This document shows, one piece after another, positions 1 through 7,347 of a stretch of 11,405 nucleotides of DNA; position 1 is the first letter of the stretch, and every line of letters begins with the position of its first letter. This DNA comes from an uncultured Azospirillum sp. (GTDB lineage Bacteria; Pseudomonadota; Alphaproteobacteria; RF32; CAG-239). The notes under the pieces were generated by a model. That model saw nothing but the letters and a program-made list of their open reading frames with translations. It made no database searches and was not told where the DNA came from. The DNA lies in contig CAMHFM010000010.1 of the NCBI GenBank assembly GCA_946184595.1, forward strand, positions 1 to 11,405, given 5' to 3'. The position numbers and the translations under genes are program-made.

Positions 1-523
1 TGAAAAAACGTAAAATACGTAAATAATCTTCTTGAATACGGAGATTAGGGTTACCAATAAAACGAACAATCCCTTTCTCCAGGTCATCAATGCCATTATA
101 ATAATCAAAAACATTTCCTTTTTGATCAGCATAAACAGCATTAATAGTCAAGTCACGACGGGATGCGTCTTCTTGCCAATCTGTCGTAAATTCGACTTTA
201 GCGTGTCTTCCATCTGTTTCGATATCTTTTCTGAGAGAAGTAACTTCTAAAACTTTATTATTAATGACCACACCGACAGTACCGAATTTAATACCAATAG
301 GAATTGTTTTGATATCCTCTTCTTCGCAAAGCTCGACTAATTCATCCGGTGTCATGTCTGTTGCCAAGTCAAGGTCAAATCCTTTTAATCCGGCCAGGGC
401 GTCTCTGACTGCGCCACCGACAAATCGTATGACACCACCATGATTTTCGACAATTTCAAATAATTTTAAAATTTCGTTATCGGTGATGATTTTAGTCATA
501 TCAAGATATTTATCTTTGAACAT
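1..523 (-). CDS. cca: CCA tRNA nucleotidyltransferase / poly(A) polymerase family protein, N-terminal part (3' end outside window)
   Basis: This class II nucleotidyltransferase-fold protein most likely adds or repairs the 3' CCA of tRNAs. Translating the minus strand from ATG at 521-523 gives 174 codons open to the window edge. The family signatures appear in order: GGAVRD (residues 36-41), the metal-binding DLD (50-52) within FDLDLAT, a KFGTV stretch (79-83), EVTSLR (93-98), EDASRRDLTINA (118-129), and RIQEDYLRILR near the edge. This covers the catalytic head and the start of the neck. An AAAGG Shine-Dalgarno lies about 8 nt before the ATG; an in-frame Met at codon 9 is a less likely start. 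The gene diverges from the ialB-like gene, leaving 77 bp for both promoters. A poly(A) polymerase (pcnB) role cannot be excluded from this part, but a single CCA-adding enzyme of this type is usual in Alphaproteobacteria. Confidence 0.92.
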   Translation of the reverse strand, partial: MFKDKYLDMTKIITDNEILKLFEIVENHGGVIRFVGGAVRDALAGLKGFDLDLATDMTPDELVELCEEEDIKTIPIGIKFGTVGVVINNKVLEVTSLRKDIETDGRHAKVEFTTDWQEDASRRDLTINAVYADQKGNVFDYYNGIDDLEKGIVRFIGNPNLRIQEDYLRILRFF

Positions 524-574
524 TTATAGACCTTTTACTAGACAACGTTTTAAAAGTTTGCTACAAGCGTTATA

Positions 575-580
575 TATAAT
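575..580 (+). promoter_or_regulatory. Probable -10 box of the ialB-rlmN promoter
   Basis: A perfect TATAAT sits 20 nt before the ialB-like start codon, inside TTATATATAAT. No good TTGACA-like -35 is visible 16-18 nt upstream, so the start site is only inferred. GAGG at 588-591 is the ribosome binding site of the downstream gene. Confidence 0.45.
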
Positions 581-600
581 GTTTATTTGAGGATGTAAAT

Positions 601-1110
601 ATGAAAAAACAATTCGGTATAACTCTATTAATAATCTTTTTATTTTCGACACAAGTTTCTGCTGCAACCCCTCAGGTTTTGGGCGAATATGGTGATTGGA
701 CTGCATATGTTTATAAAGATGGGCGCGGAAGCGTTTGTTACATGGTTTCTAAACCTAAGAAAGATGAAGGCAAATACAGTAAACGCGGAGATATTTATGC
801 CGTTGTTACACATCGTCCAGCTGAGAAAAGTTTTGATGTAGTTAATTTTGATGCCGGTTATACATTTAAAAATGGCGCTCCGTTTACCGTTAAGATCGGA
901 CATAATACCGTTACAAGTTTCTTTACAGACGGAGAGAAAGCTTGGACTTTAGATGGCGATACCGATAAAAAGATGGTTAACCTGATGAAGGGCGGCGAAA
1001 GAATGATCGTTGATGGTGTCTCTTCAAAAGGAACAAAGACAAAAGATACGTATTCCTTAAAAGGTTTTACAGGCGCATATAAGGCAATTTCTGCAAAATG
1101 CAAGAAATAA
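601..1110 (+). CDS. IalB (invasion-associated locus B) family secreted protein
   Basis: This 169-aa exported protein belongs to the IalB family, named for a Bartonella invasion locus but widespread in non-pathogenic Alphaproteobacteria; its biochemical role is not settled. A signal peptide is clear: MKK, a hydrophobic core at residues 7-16, then a VSAA cleavage region near 19-22. The mature part shows the family pattern: GDW (31-33), a CYMVSKPKK segment (46-54), RGDIYAVVTHRP (62-73), a central Gly/Phe-rich beta region, an AW pair (114-115), a MKGGERM segment, and DTYSLKGF (149-156). Two cysteines (46 and 167) are positioned to form a disulfide in the periplasm. GAGG about 9 nt before ATG supports the start. 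The last 13 bp overlap rlmN, so the genes are probably co-transcribed and translationally coupled. 'Invasion' should not be read as evidence of pathogenicity. Confidence 0.88.
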   Translation: MKKQFGITLLIIFLFSTQVSAATPQVLGEYGDWTAYVYKDGRGSVCYMVSKPKKDEGKYSKRGDIYAVVTHRPAEKSFDVVNFDAGYTFKNGAPFTVKIGHNTVTSFFTDGEKAWTLDGDTDKKMVNLMKGGERMIVDGVSSKGTKTKDTYSLKGFTGAYKAISAKCKK

Positions 1111-2165
1111 TCGGATTAAGTAAAGAAGAGTTAGCCTCCGCCCTTTCTGAAATGGGCGAAAAATCTTTTCGTACTAAACAGATTTGGCAGTGGCTCTATG
1201 TTCAAGGTGTAAAGACATTTGATGAAATGACGAATCTTTCTAAAGACCTTCGAGCAAAGCTTTCTGAAAGATTCATTTTATCTCGTCCTAAAATTGTAAC
1301 CGAACAAGTTTCAAGTGATAAAACGCATAAATGGTTGTTGGAATTTTCTGACGGACAGAGAATCGAGACGGTTTTTATTCCTGAAGATGATCGTGGAGCT
1401 GTTTGTGTTTCAACCCAAGTCGGTTGTGCTGTCGGTTGTAAATTTTGCCATACAGGAAGCCAGAAAATTACCCGCAATTTAACAGCAGGTGAAATTATCA
1501 GCCAATTTATGTTGGTTAAAGATGTTTATGGGGAGTGGCCGAGTTCATCTCAGGAAAATCGACAGGTATCAAATATTGTGGTTATGGGGATGGGTGAGCC
1601 TCTGCATAATGTTGATAATGTGATAAAAGCCCTAAATATTGCAACGGATCAAGACGGTTTAGCTGTTAGTAAGCGCCGAGTTACCTTATCAACGTCAGGA
1701 ATTGTACCGAATATTCCAAGAATAGCGAAAGAGACAGGTGTTAAATTAGCCATTAGTCTTCATGCTCCAAATAATACCAAGCGTTCGCAGATTATGCCGA
1801 TTAATCAAGTTCATCCGATTGAAGATATATTGCAGGCATGTCAAGAATATCAAAAAGTCGTTACCAGTCGTTATATTACTTTTGAATATTTAATGTTGGA
1901 TGGGTTTAATGATACTTTGCAAGATGCTCAGGAACTTGTTGCTTTGATGAAGAAATATAAAATCGGGGCTAAGTTTAATTTAATTCCTTTTAATCCGTGG
2001 CCCGGGTGTGGATTTAAACCCAGTTCAAATAATCATGTTTACGCTTTTTCTCGGGAACTTGAAAAAGCAGGTTTTGCTGCTCCGGTGAGGACTGCACGAG
2101 GACAGGATATATTGGCGGCGTGCGGGCAACTCAAATCTCGCAAAACCCATCCAATGGATAACTAG
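1098..2165 (+). CDS. rlmN: Dual-specificity 23S rRNA A2503 / tRNA A37 C2-methyltransferase RlmN (radical SAM)
   Basis: RlmN is a radical-SAM enzyme that methylates C2 of adenosine 2503 in 23S rRNA, and in E. coli also A37 of some tRNAs. The 355-aa protein is full length. The [4Fe-4S] cluster motif Cx3Cx2C is at C110, C114 and C117 (GCAVGCKFC). C103, seven residues before the cluster, matches the methyl-carrying E. coli C118. C342, in the C-terminal RTARGQDILAACGQL segment, matches E. coli C355. GMGEP (164-168) is the SAM-contact motif, followed by STSG and SLHAPN. The N-terminal 1-90 is the RNA-binding accessory domain. The ATG lies inside the end of the ialB-like gene, consistent with coupling; no separate strong ribosome binding site is visible. 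All residues needed for activity are present. Confidence 0.97.
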   Translation: MQEIIGLSKEELASALSEMGEKSFRTKQIWQWLYVQGVKTFDEMTNLSKDLRAKLSERFILSRPKIVTEQVSSDKTHKWLLEFSDGQRIETVFIPEDDRGAVCVSTQVGCAVGCKFCHTGSQKITRNLTAGEIISQFMLVKDVYGEWPSSSQENRQVSNIVVMGMGEPLHNVDNVIKALNIATDQDGLAVSKRRVTLSTSGIVPNIPRIAKETGVKLAISLHAPNNTKRSQIMPINQVHPIEDILQACQEYQKVVTSRYITFEYLMLDGFNDTLQDAQELVALMKKYKIGAKFNLIPFNPWPGCGFKPSSNNHVYAFSRELEKAGFAAPVRTARGQDILAACGQLKSRKTHPMDN

Positions 2166-2177
2166 TGCGGATTTTTC

Positions 2178-2228
2178 GAGAAGAAAAATGCTCACGTACT
2201 AGTATTGTACGCTGCGCTTTTTTCTCTC
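2178..2228 (+). terminator. Imperfect hairpin with T-run after rlmN, probable terminator
   Basis: Beginning 13 nt after the rlmN stop, a 22-nt arm (2178-2199) can fold on 2207-2228. CGTAC (2195-2199) pairs with GTACG (2207-2211) around the loop TAGTATT. The outer arms pair AAAAA with TTTTT and GAGA with TCTC, and the middle is bulged. A T6 run (2218-2223) lies in the 3' arm rather than strictly after the stem, so this is not a textbook rho-independent terminator. It may instead be a dispersed palindromic element. The remaining DNA to 2360 is AT-rich, including the self-complementary AAAAACGTTTTT at 2299-2310, and holds no gene I can support. Confidence 0.45.
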
Positions 2229-2360
2229 TTAAATCCTACTATTTATCTCATTATCTGTATTTTGCTTTATTAACTGTATTCTTCAGATTTTTTATCTTAA
2301 AAACGTTTTTAGTATCTTACCATAAAAAGCATTTGTCGCAAATTTAGGATAAATATATTT

Positions 2361-5099
2361 TTAATGGGCTTCGGTCCAGTTATCTCCGATACCGAGTTCT
2401 GCTATAAACGGGATATCATAAGAGACAACATTTTGCATAGTTTCTTTTATCATTTTGCTGGCGGCTTCAAGTTCATCAATCGGAGCTTCAAAAATCAATT
2501 CGTCATGGACTTGGAGGAGCATTTTTGTTTTAAAATTCCCTTCTTTAAGTTTTTCATCAACCAATCTCATAGCCATTTTTATAATATCGGCAGCACCGCC
2601 TTGGATTGGGGCATTAATTGCGGCACGTTCGGCATTTTGGACAAGGCGTTTATTTTGGTCATTAATGCCAAACACCGGACATTTGCGCCCGAATGGGGTG
2701 ATAACGTAGCCGTTTTTGTGAGCAAAAGCGATTGTATCATCCATAAATTTTTTAATTTCAGGCATTTTTTCAAAGTAAGAATCAATATAAGCTTTTGCTT
2801 CAATAGGCGTGACATCAATTTGTCGTGCCAAACCGAATTGAGAAATACCGTAAACAATACCGAAGTTAATAGCTTTAGCGTGGCGACGTAAATCAGGTGT
2901 AACTTCAGCTAACGGAACATTGAAAACTTTAGCAGCCGTGGCGGCGTGAATATCTTGCCCATCCAGAAAAGCTTGTTTTAAGCCTTTGACATCAGCAACG
3001 ACAGCTAATAATCGCAGTTCAACTTGACTATAGTCGCATGAGATAATTTTGTGTCCGGCTTTAGCAATAAAACAAGAGCGAATCTTTTTTCCCTCGTTAC
3101 TACGGATAGGAATGTTTTGTAAATTCGGGTTGGATGACGCTAATCTTCCGGTGTTGACAGCAATTTGGCTGAATGTGGTATGAATGCGCGAGTTTTTATC
3201 AAGTTGATTGAGAAGGGTATCTGTATAAGTTGATTTGAGTTTACTGAAGGCACGCCAGTCTAAAATTTTGGCGGCGAGTAAATTACCATCTTCAGCGAGA
3301 TTTTCCAAAACATCTGCGCCGGTTTGCCATGCGCCGGTTGATGTTTTTTTGCCTTTAATACCGGTGCCTTCGAATAAAACTTCGCCGATTTGTTTTGGAG
3401 AGCCGAGATTGAATTCTCTACCGGCTAATTTATAAACGTCTTGTTCATAAGTTTGCAGTGTTTGGGATAATTCTGAGCTTAATCCCTTCAATCGCGAGGC
3501 GTCAACCATAATGCCCTCATGTTCCATTTTTTGTAAAATAGAAATGAGCGGACGATCAAGGTCTTCATAGACGCTGATTTGTTTTTCTTTATATAATCTC
3601 TCACGGAACAAATCATACAAACGCAATGTCATATCTGATTTTTCGGCGGCGTAATCTTTTAATGTTGTTGCCGGCAAATCTTCGATATTTATTTTGTTTT
3701 TACCGCTACCGGTAAGAGTTTCAATATTGATTGTTTGTTCATCTAAAAACAAAGCGGATAATTCAGAAATAAGATGTTTGTGATTAGAGTTATCTAGTAC
3801 ATAAGACATCACAGCAACGTCATCTAACGGTGTAAAATCACAATCTGCACCAACAATTTGTTTCATAAAATGAATATTGAATTTTGCATCAAAACTGATT
3901 TTTAAAATGGATTTATCTTGTAATAAAGGTTTTAGAACAGTGCAAATTTCTTGCTTGGTTAAACCTTGTGTTCGTGGCTCAGCAACTGCGAATAAATCAA
4001 GATTTCCACTTTGTTTTTCTGTTTGATTGAAAGGAACATAGCAGGCATTACCATAGCTGTCACATAAAGAGAAGCCGATGATTTTGTTAAATTCGGGATT
4101 AATACCGTCGGTTTCCGTATTAAAGACAAAGCGACGTGATTTTTCGATGTTTTTGCAAAAAGCTTTTAATTCGGTTTCGGTTTGGGTTAAGGTATAATTT
4201 TTTATGATAACAGGCATGTCTGCTTGCGTTTGGCATTGTGCATCAACCCATTTTTCAATTCGAGTACGGATACCATTGAATGCATATTTGTCAATGAAAT
4301 TCATGACATTGTTTTTAATGGGATTTTGACAAGCGTAAGTTTCAATAGCATGTTCAACGGGAACATCTTTTTTCAGGGTGACAAGTTGCAGAGAAATCCG
4401 TGCTTGTTCAATGTTATTCAGTAAAGTTTCACGGCGTTTATTTTGTTTGATTTCAGAGGCTCTGGTTAGAACTTCTTCTAAAGAGCCGAATTGATTTATC
4501 AGTTCGGCAGCGGTTTTTAAACCGATACCCGGTACGCCCGGAATATTATCGATACTGTCACCGGCAAGCGCTTGCACATCAATAACTTTATCAGGATAAA
4601 CACCGAACTTTTCTTTAACATCTTCAGGAGTGAAGAATTTATCTTTCATTGGGTCGTAAAACTCAACATGCGGTTTGATGAGCTGCATTAAATCTTTATC
4701 TGCCGAGATGACAGTTACATCATAATTTTTGCTTAAACCTTGCTCAACATAAGTGGCGATCAGGTCATCAGCTTCATATCCTTCCATATCCAAATAGTGA
4801 ATATTCAGAGCATCTAAAGCTTCACGAATAACTGCAAATTGAGGGATAAGTTCTTCGGGGGTTTCTTTACGTGTTCCTTTGTAATCGGCAAAAATTTCAT
4901 TGCGGTAATTTTGGCGTTTAGCATCAAACAAAACTACGCAATAATCACATTGCAGTTTCTGTGTTAATTTCAGAAACATATTTGTAAATCCGTAAACGGC
5001 ATTAACCGGCGTTCCGTTCGGACTGGTCATTGGCGGTAAAGCGTAAAAGGCGCGGAAAATATAGCCGGAACCATCAATTAAACATACTTTTTTGCTCAT
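2361..5099 (-). CDS. polA: DNA polymerase I with degenerate 3'-5' exonuclease site
   Basis: DNA polymerase I fills gaps in repair and replaces RNA primers on the lagging strand. The 912-aa length is close to E. coli (928). Residues 1-290 form the 5' nuclease domain, with acidic metal-site residues D9, E109/D111/D112, D134/D136 and D181/D184. Residues 300-500 form the 3'-5' exonuclease fold, and 510-912 the family A polymerase. Polymerase motifs are intact: motif A SCDYSQVELR (D689), motif B RRHAKAINFGIVYG (K742, F746), motif C QVHDE (D866). In the exonuclease fold, three catalytic aspartates are replaced: NTET has N327 for E. coli D355, AKFN has N408 for D424, and YAAEKSD has K487 for D501. 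Only E329 (E357) and Y483 (Y497) remain, so proofreading is probably absent. AAAGGG (5107-5112) 7 nt before ATG fixes the start. It follows the RHH-like gene by 65 nt. Confidence 0.97.
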   Translation of the reverse strand: MSKKVCLIDGSGYIFRAFYALPPMTSPNGTPVNAVYGFTNMFLKLTQKLQCDYCVVLFDAKRQNYRNEIFADYKGTRKETPEELIPQFAVIREALDALNIHYLDMEGYEADDLIATYVEQGLSKNYDVTVISADKDLMQLIKPHVEFYDPMKDKFFTPEDVKEKFGVYPDKVIDVQALAGDSIDNIPGVPGIGLKTAAELINQFGSLEEVLTRASEIKQNKRRETLLNNIEQARISLQLVTLKKDVPVEHAIETYACQNPIKNNVMNFIDKYAFNGIRTRIEKWVDAQCQTQADMPVIIKNYTLTQTETELKAFCKNIEKSRRFVFNTETDGINPEFNKIIGFSLCDSYGNACYVPFNQTEKQSGNLDLFAVAEPRTQGLTKQEICTVLKPLLQDKSILKISFDAKFNIHFMKQIVGADCDFTPLDDVAVMSYVLDNSNHKHLISELSALFLDEQTINIETLTGSGKNKINIEDLPATTLKDYAAEKSDMTLRLYDLFRERLYKEKQISVYEDLDRPLISILQKMEHEGIMVDASRLKGLSSELSQTLQTYEQDVYKLAGREFNLGSPKQIGEVLFEGTGIKGKKTSTGAWQTGADVLENLAEDGNLLAAKILDWRAFSKLKSTYTDTLLNQLDKNSRIHTTFSQIAVNTGRLASSNPNLQNIPIRSNEGKKIRSCFIAKAGHKIISCDYSQVELRLLAVVADVKGLKQAFLDGQDIHAATAAKVFNVPLAEVTPDLRRHAKAINFGIVYGISQFGLARQIDVTPIEAKAYIDSYFEKMPEIKKFMDDTIAFAHKNGYVITPFGRKCPVFGINDQNKRLVQNAERAAINAPIQGGAADIIKMAMRLVDEKLKEGNFKTKMLLQVHDELIFEAPIDELEAASKMIKETMQNVVSYDIPFIAELGIGDNWTEAH

Positions 5100-5110
5100 A
5101 AATATACCCT

Positions 5111-5130
5111 TTGATAACTGTTGTTATCAA
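5111..5130. repeat. Perfect 8-bp inverted repeat upstream of polA
   Basis: TTGATAAC (5111-5118) and GTTATCAA (5123-5130) are perfect complements separated by TGTT. The left arm overlaps two bases of the polA Shine-Dalgarno complement (5107-5112). It could be an operator for a dimeric regulator, such as the RHH-like protein encoded just upstream, or an RNA hairpin limiting access to the polA ribosome binding site. Which of these applies cannot be told from sequence. Confidence 0.6.
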
Positions 5131-5164
5131 TATAAACAAGATTTTAGGGAATTAAAAGAAAATA

Positions 5165-5362
5165 TTACTCGGCAACGGATAAAAAGAAAGCGCGTTCAGT
5201 ATTGTTCATGCATTCTATGTCGCTATGGCGACTATCTTCATAATTTTCGATATAGTCGTTTAAGGCACGCTCTAAGCATTCGCGTAATTCGATGTTTTCT
5301 TTAGACGCGATTTTTTGTAATTTTTGATACATTGAAGAATTAATTACAACGCAATTTGTCAT
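5165..5362 (-). CDS. Small ribbon-helix-helix (CopG/Arc-like) protein
   Basis: This 65-aa protein has the length and layout of a ribbon-helix-helix DNA-binding domain: a short N-terminal strand (CVVINSS, residues 4-10), a first helix (MYQKLQKIASKEN), a turn, and a second helix (LRECLERALNDYIENY), then a polar tail ending in AFFLSVAE. Such proteins bind DNA as dimers through the strand, often at inverted repeats, and commonly act as repressors or antitoxins. No toxin gene is adjacent, so an antitoxin role is not supported. A strong AAGGAAG ribosome binding site about 8 nt before ATG and a good promoter argue that the gene is real. It lies 65 nt before polA on the same strand, making co-transcription likely, and diverges from the PBP gene. 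The fold assignment is by pattern only. Confidence 0.68.
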   Translation of the reverse strand: MTNCVVINSSMYQKLQKIASKENIELRECLERALNDYIENYEDSRHSDIECMNNTERAFFLSVAE

Positions 5363-5381
5363 TTTAAATCTTCCTTTAAGG

Positions 5382-5401
5382 TTTTATAGTATCTTATAAA
5401 A
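5382..5401. repeat. AT-rich inverted repeat in the RHH/PBP divergent promoter region
   Basis: TTTTATA (5382-5388) and TATAAAA (5395-5401) are perfect inverted repeats with a 6-nt spacer, in the 81-bp gap between the divergent RHH-like and PBP genes. The right arm supplies a TATAAA that could be a -10 for the PBP gene; the left arm falls just after the predicted RHH transcription start. It could also be an operator. Low sequence complexity limits confidence. Confidence 0.4.
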
Positions 5402-5404
5402 TGG

Positions 5405-5433
5405 ATATTAAAATAGTTTGCGACTCGTTGCAA
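5405..5433 (-). promoter_or_regulatory. Sigma70-type promoter for the RHH-like gene (and probably polA)
   Basis: On the minus strand a -35 TTGCAA (5428-5433) is followed after 17 nt by a -10 TAATAT (5405-5410), placing transcription start near 5398, about 35 nt before the RHH-like ATG. The -35 overlaps the AAGGA ribosome binding site of the oppositely oriented PBP gene. Confidence 0.55.
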
Positions 5434-5443
5434 GGATTGATTT

Positions 5444-7246
5444 ATGGCAAAAAAGATAAAGACGAAAAAAAAGACTCAAAAACGCAAAAAAAGAGTCTCA
5501 AAACAAAGAAATAGACTCCTCAGGTGGGGACTAAAAATTTTTTTGTTGTTGGTGATAACTTTAGGAGTTTATGTCGGATGGTGTTATCTGACCATGCCGA
5601 ATATTGAGCAAGCTATTCAACGGACACGTCAGCCGTCAACAACTATTACGGCAGAAAACGGTAATGAAATCCAGTCTTTTGGCAGTGTTTACTCATCAAT
5701 CATAATGCCGGATGATTTACCTAAATATGTTTCTCAGGCAATTGTAGCGACGGAAGATCGTCGGTTTTATCAACACTTTGGATTTGACTTTATTTCATTC
5801 ACGCGCGCTATGGTGACGAATCTGATCCATCGTCATTATGTGCAAGGTGGAAGCACCATTACGCAACAGGTAGCGAAGAATCTGTTTTTAACATCACAGA
5901 AAAGTATTAAGCGCAAAGTACAAGAATTGTTGTTAGCTTTTTGGTTGGAGCATAAATTCACCAAGGATCAGATTTTGGCGCTGTATATGAATCGTGTTTA
6001 TCTAGGTAATGGGGCATATGGTATAGAATCGGCGGCTAATAAATATTTTCAGAAAGCCTCTAATGATTTGAATTTGCATGAAGCCGCAATTTTAGCCGGT
6101 ATGCTTAAAGCGCCGTCGCGCTATAATCCTATTGCCAGCAAGGAAAAATCAGAGGCGCGTGCAAAAATTGTTTTGCAAAATATGGTTAATGCCGGGTTGA
6201 TTACAGATAAGCAGATGACGCAGGCTTTGAATATGAAATTGGGGCCGGAAATTTCCGATAAAGTTAATGGGGGTAAATATTTTGCGGATTGGATCTATCA
6301 AGATGTGAATGGTATGCTTGGAGAACGAGAAGAAGATATTTATGTTCACACGACGTTGGATCAAGATATTCAAGAATCGGCGGAAAAAATTTTAGAAGAA
6401 GCTATCGCTGCCAATCGCTCTAAAAATGTCACGCAAGGGGCAATTGTGGTTATGGAAAAAGATGGTGCCGTTCGTGCGATGGTTGGTGGTGTGCAACATC
6501 AAAAAAGTCAATTTAATCGCGCCGTTTCGGCTTTGCGGCAACCGGGATCAGCTTTTAAGCCTTTTGTTTATTTAACGGCTTTGCAGAAAGGTTATACGCC
6601 GGAAGATAAAATTGAAGATACCCCTATCGCTATCGGCAAATGGAAGCCGGAAAATATTGATAAAAAATATCACGGGACAGTTACGTTAAGAGAGGCATTG
6701 CGCAAGTCGTATAATTTGGCAACCGTCGATTTGGCAGAAAAAGTCGGTCGGCGCTCTATTATTGCTAATGCAAAAAAAATGGGTATTACCTCTCCGTTGA
6801 CGAATGATGCAACCTTATCGCTCGGAACATCAGAAGTCAGTGTTTTAGATATGGCAACAGCCTATGCAACTTTAGCAAACGGTGGTTATGCGGTTTGGCC
6901 TTACGGTATTTTAGAAATTTTTAGTCGTGACGGCTATGAACGCTATATGCGGCAAGCTGATGAACCACGGCGGATTTTAGATGCTGAGGTTGTTTCTTCA
7001 TTAAACTCTATGTTGGAAGATGTGGTTAATCGCGGGACAGGTCAAAGAGCAAAATTATCATCCTATGCTGCGGGAAAAACAGGAACTTCTCAAGATTTTC
7101 GTGATGCGTGGTTTGCCGGATTTAACGGGAAGTATATTTGTGTGGTTTGGGTCGGTAATGATGATAATTCTTCGATGAAGGGTATAACAGGAGGCACGCT
7201 TCCTGCCGAAATTTGGCAAAAAGTTATGTTAGAATGCGCAAAATGA
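5444..7246 (+). CDS. Bifunctional class A penicillin-binding protein (PBP1A family; transglycosylase/transpeptidase)
   Basis: This inner-membrane enzyme polymerises lipid II into glycan strands and cross-links the stem peptides. The 600-aa protein has a very Lys/Arg-rich cytoplasmic start (2-24), one membrane anchor (about 27-47), then a GT51 transglycosylase domain. Its motifs are VATEDRRFY with catalytic E104, QGGSTITQQVAKN (134-146), RKVQELLLAFWLE with E161, and the YLGNGAYGIESAA region (186-198). The transpeptidase domain has SxxK at S369-K372 (GSAFKPF), SxN at S422-N424, and KTGT at 545-548. Both catalytic sites are complete. The C-terminal GNDDN...GGTLPAEIW segment is typical of alphaproteobacterial members. 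It lacks the extra inserted domain of long enterobacterial PBP1A. AAGGA (5432-5436) before the ATG supports the start. A8 and A7 runs encode the basic N-terminus. Confidence 0.95.
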   Translation: MAKKIKTKKKTQKRKKRVSKQRNRLLRWGLKIFLLLVITLGVYVGWCYLTMPNIEQAIQRTRQPSTTITAENGNEIQSFGSVYSSIIMPDDLPKYVSQAIVATEDRRFYQHFGFDFISFTRAMVTNLIHRHYVQGGSTITQQVAKNLFLTSQKSIKRKVQELLLAFWLEHKFTKDQILALYMNRVYLGNGAYGIESAANKYFQKASNDLNLHEAAILAGMLKAPSRYNPIASKEKSEARAKIVLQNMVNAGLITDKQMTQALNMKLGPEISDKVNGGKYFADWIYQDVNGMLGEREEDIYVHTTLDQDIQESAEKILEEAIAANRSKNVTQGAIVVMEKDGAVRAMVGGVQHQKSQFNRAVSALRQPGSAFKPFVYLTALQKGYTPEDKIEDTPIAIGKWKPENIDKKYHGTVTLREALRKSYNLATVDLAEKVGRRSIIANAKKMGITSPLTNDATLSLGTSEVSVLDMATAYATLANGGYAVWPYGILEIFSRDGYERYMRQADEPRRILDAEVVSSLNSMLEDVVNRGTGQRAKLSSYAAGKTGTSQDFRDAWFAGFNGKYICVVWVGNDDNSSMKGITGGTLPAEIWQKVMLECAK

Positions 7247-7287
7247 TTTTCTATCCTTGTTAAAGTATATTTTTTTAGACAAAAAAC

Positions 7288-7316
7288 TTGCTTTAGTCTC
7301 TATTTTATGTTATAAA
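7288..7316 (+). promoter_or_regulatory. Sigma70-type promoter for the 7348-7998 gene
   Basis: TTGCTT (7288-7293) and TATAAA (7311-7316) are separated by exactly 17 nt, with the start codon 31 nt after the -10. This suggests that the membrane-protein gene is transcribed independently of the upstream PBP gene, for which I find no convincing terminator. Confidence 0.6.
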
Positions 7317-7347
7317 GCGAGTATTCTAAAATTAAAGATAAATTATT

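Noticed and set aside
2166..2360. Open frame of about 60 codons directly after rlmN, considered as a small gene.
   Set aside because: It starts inside the rlmN stop region, spans the hairpin, has no ribosome binding site, and its translation is a low-complexity Phe/Tyr/Leu string.
2364..2891. Long plus-strand open frame (175 codons) opposite the polA 3' end.
   Set aside because: It is antisense to the most conserved part of polA, has no ribosome binding site and resembles no protein family; it is a by-product of polA codon use.
5165..5362. RHH-like gene considered as the antitoxin of a toxin-antitoxin pair.
   Set aside because: No small toxin-like gene adjoins it; its neighbours are polA and a PBP gene.
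5465..5492. A8 and A7 runs in the first codons of the PBP gene, with AGACTC/GAGTCT arms nearby, suggesting phase variation or frameshifting.
   Set aside because: The runs encode the usual Lys-rich cytoplasmic tail of such proteins in an AT-rich genome, the reading frame is intact, and no alternative frame product is plausible.
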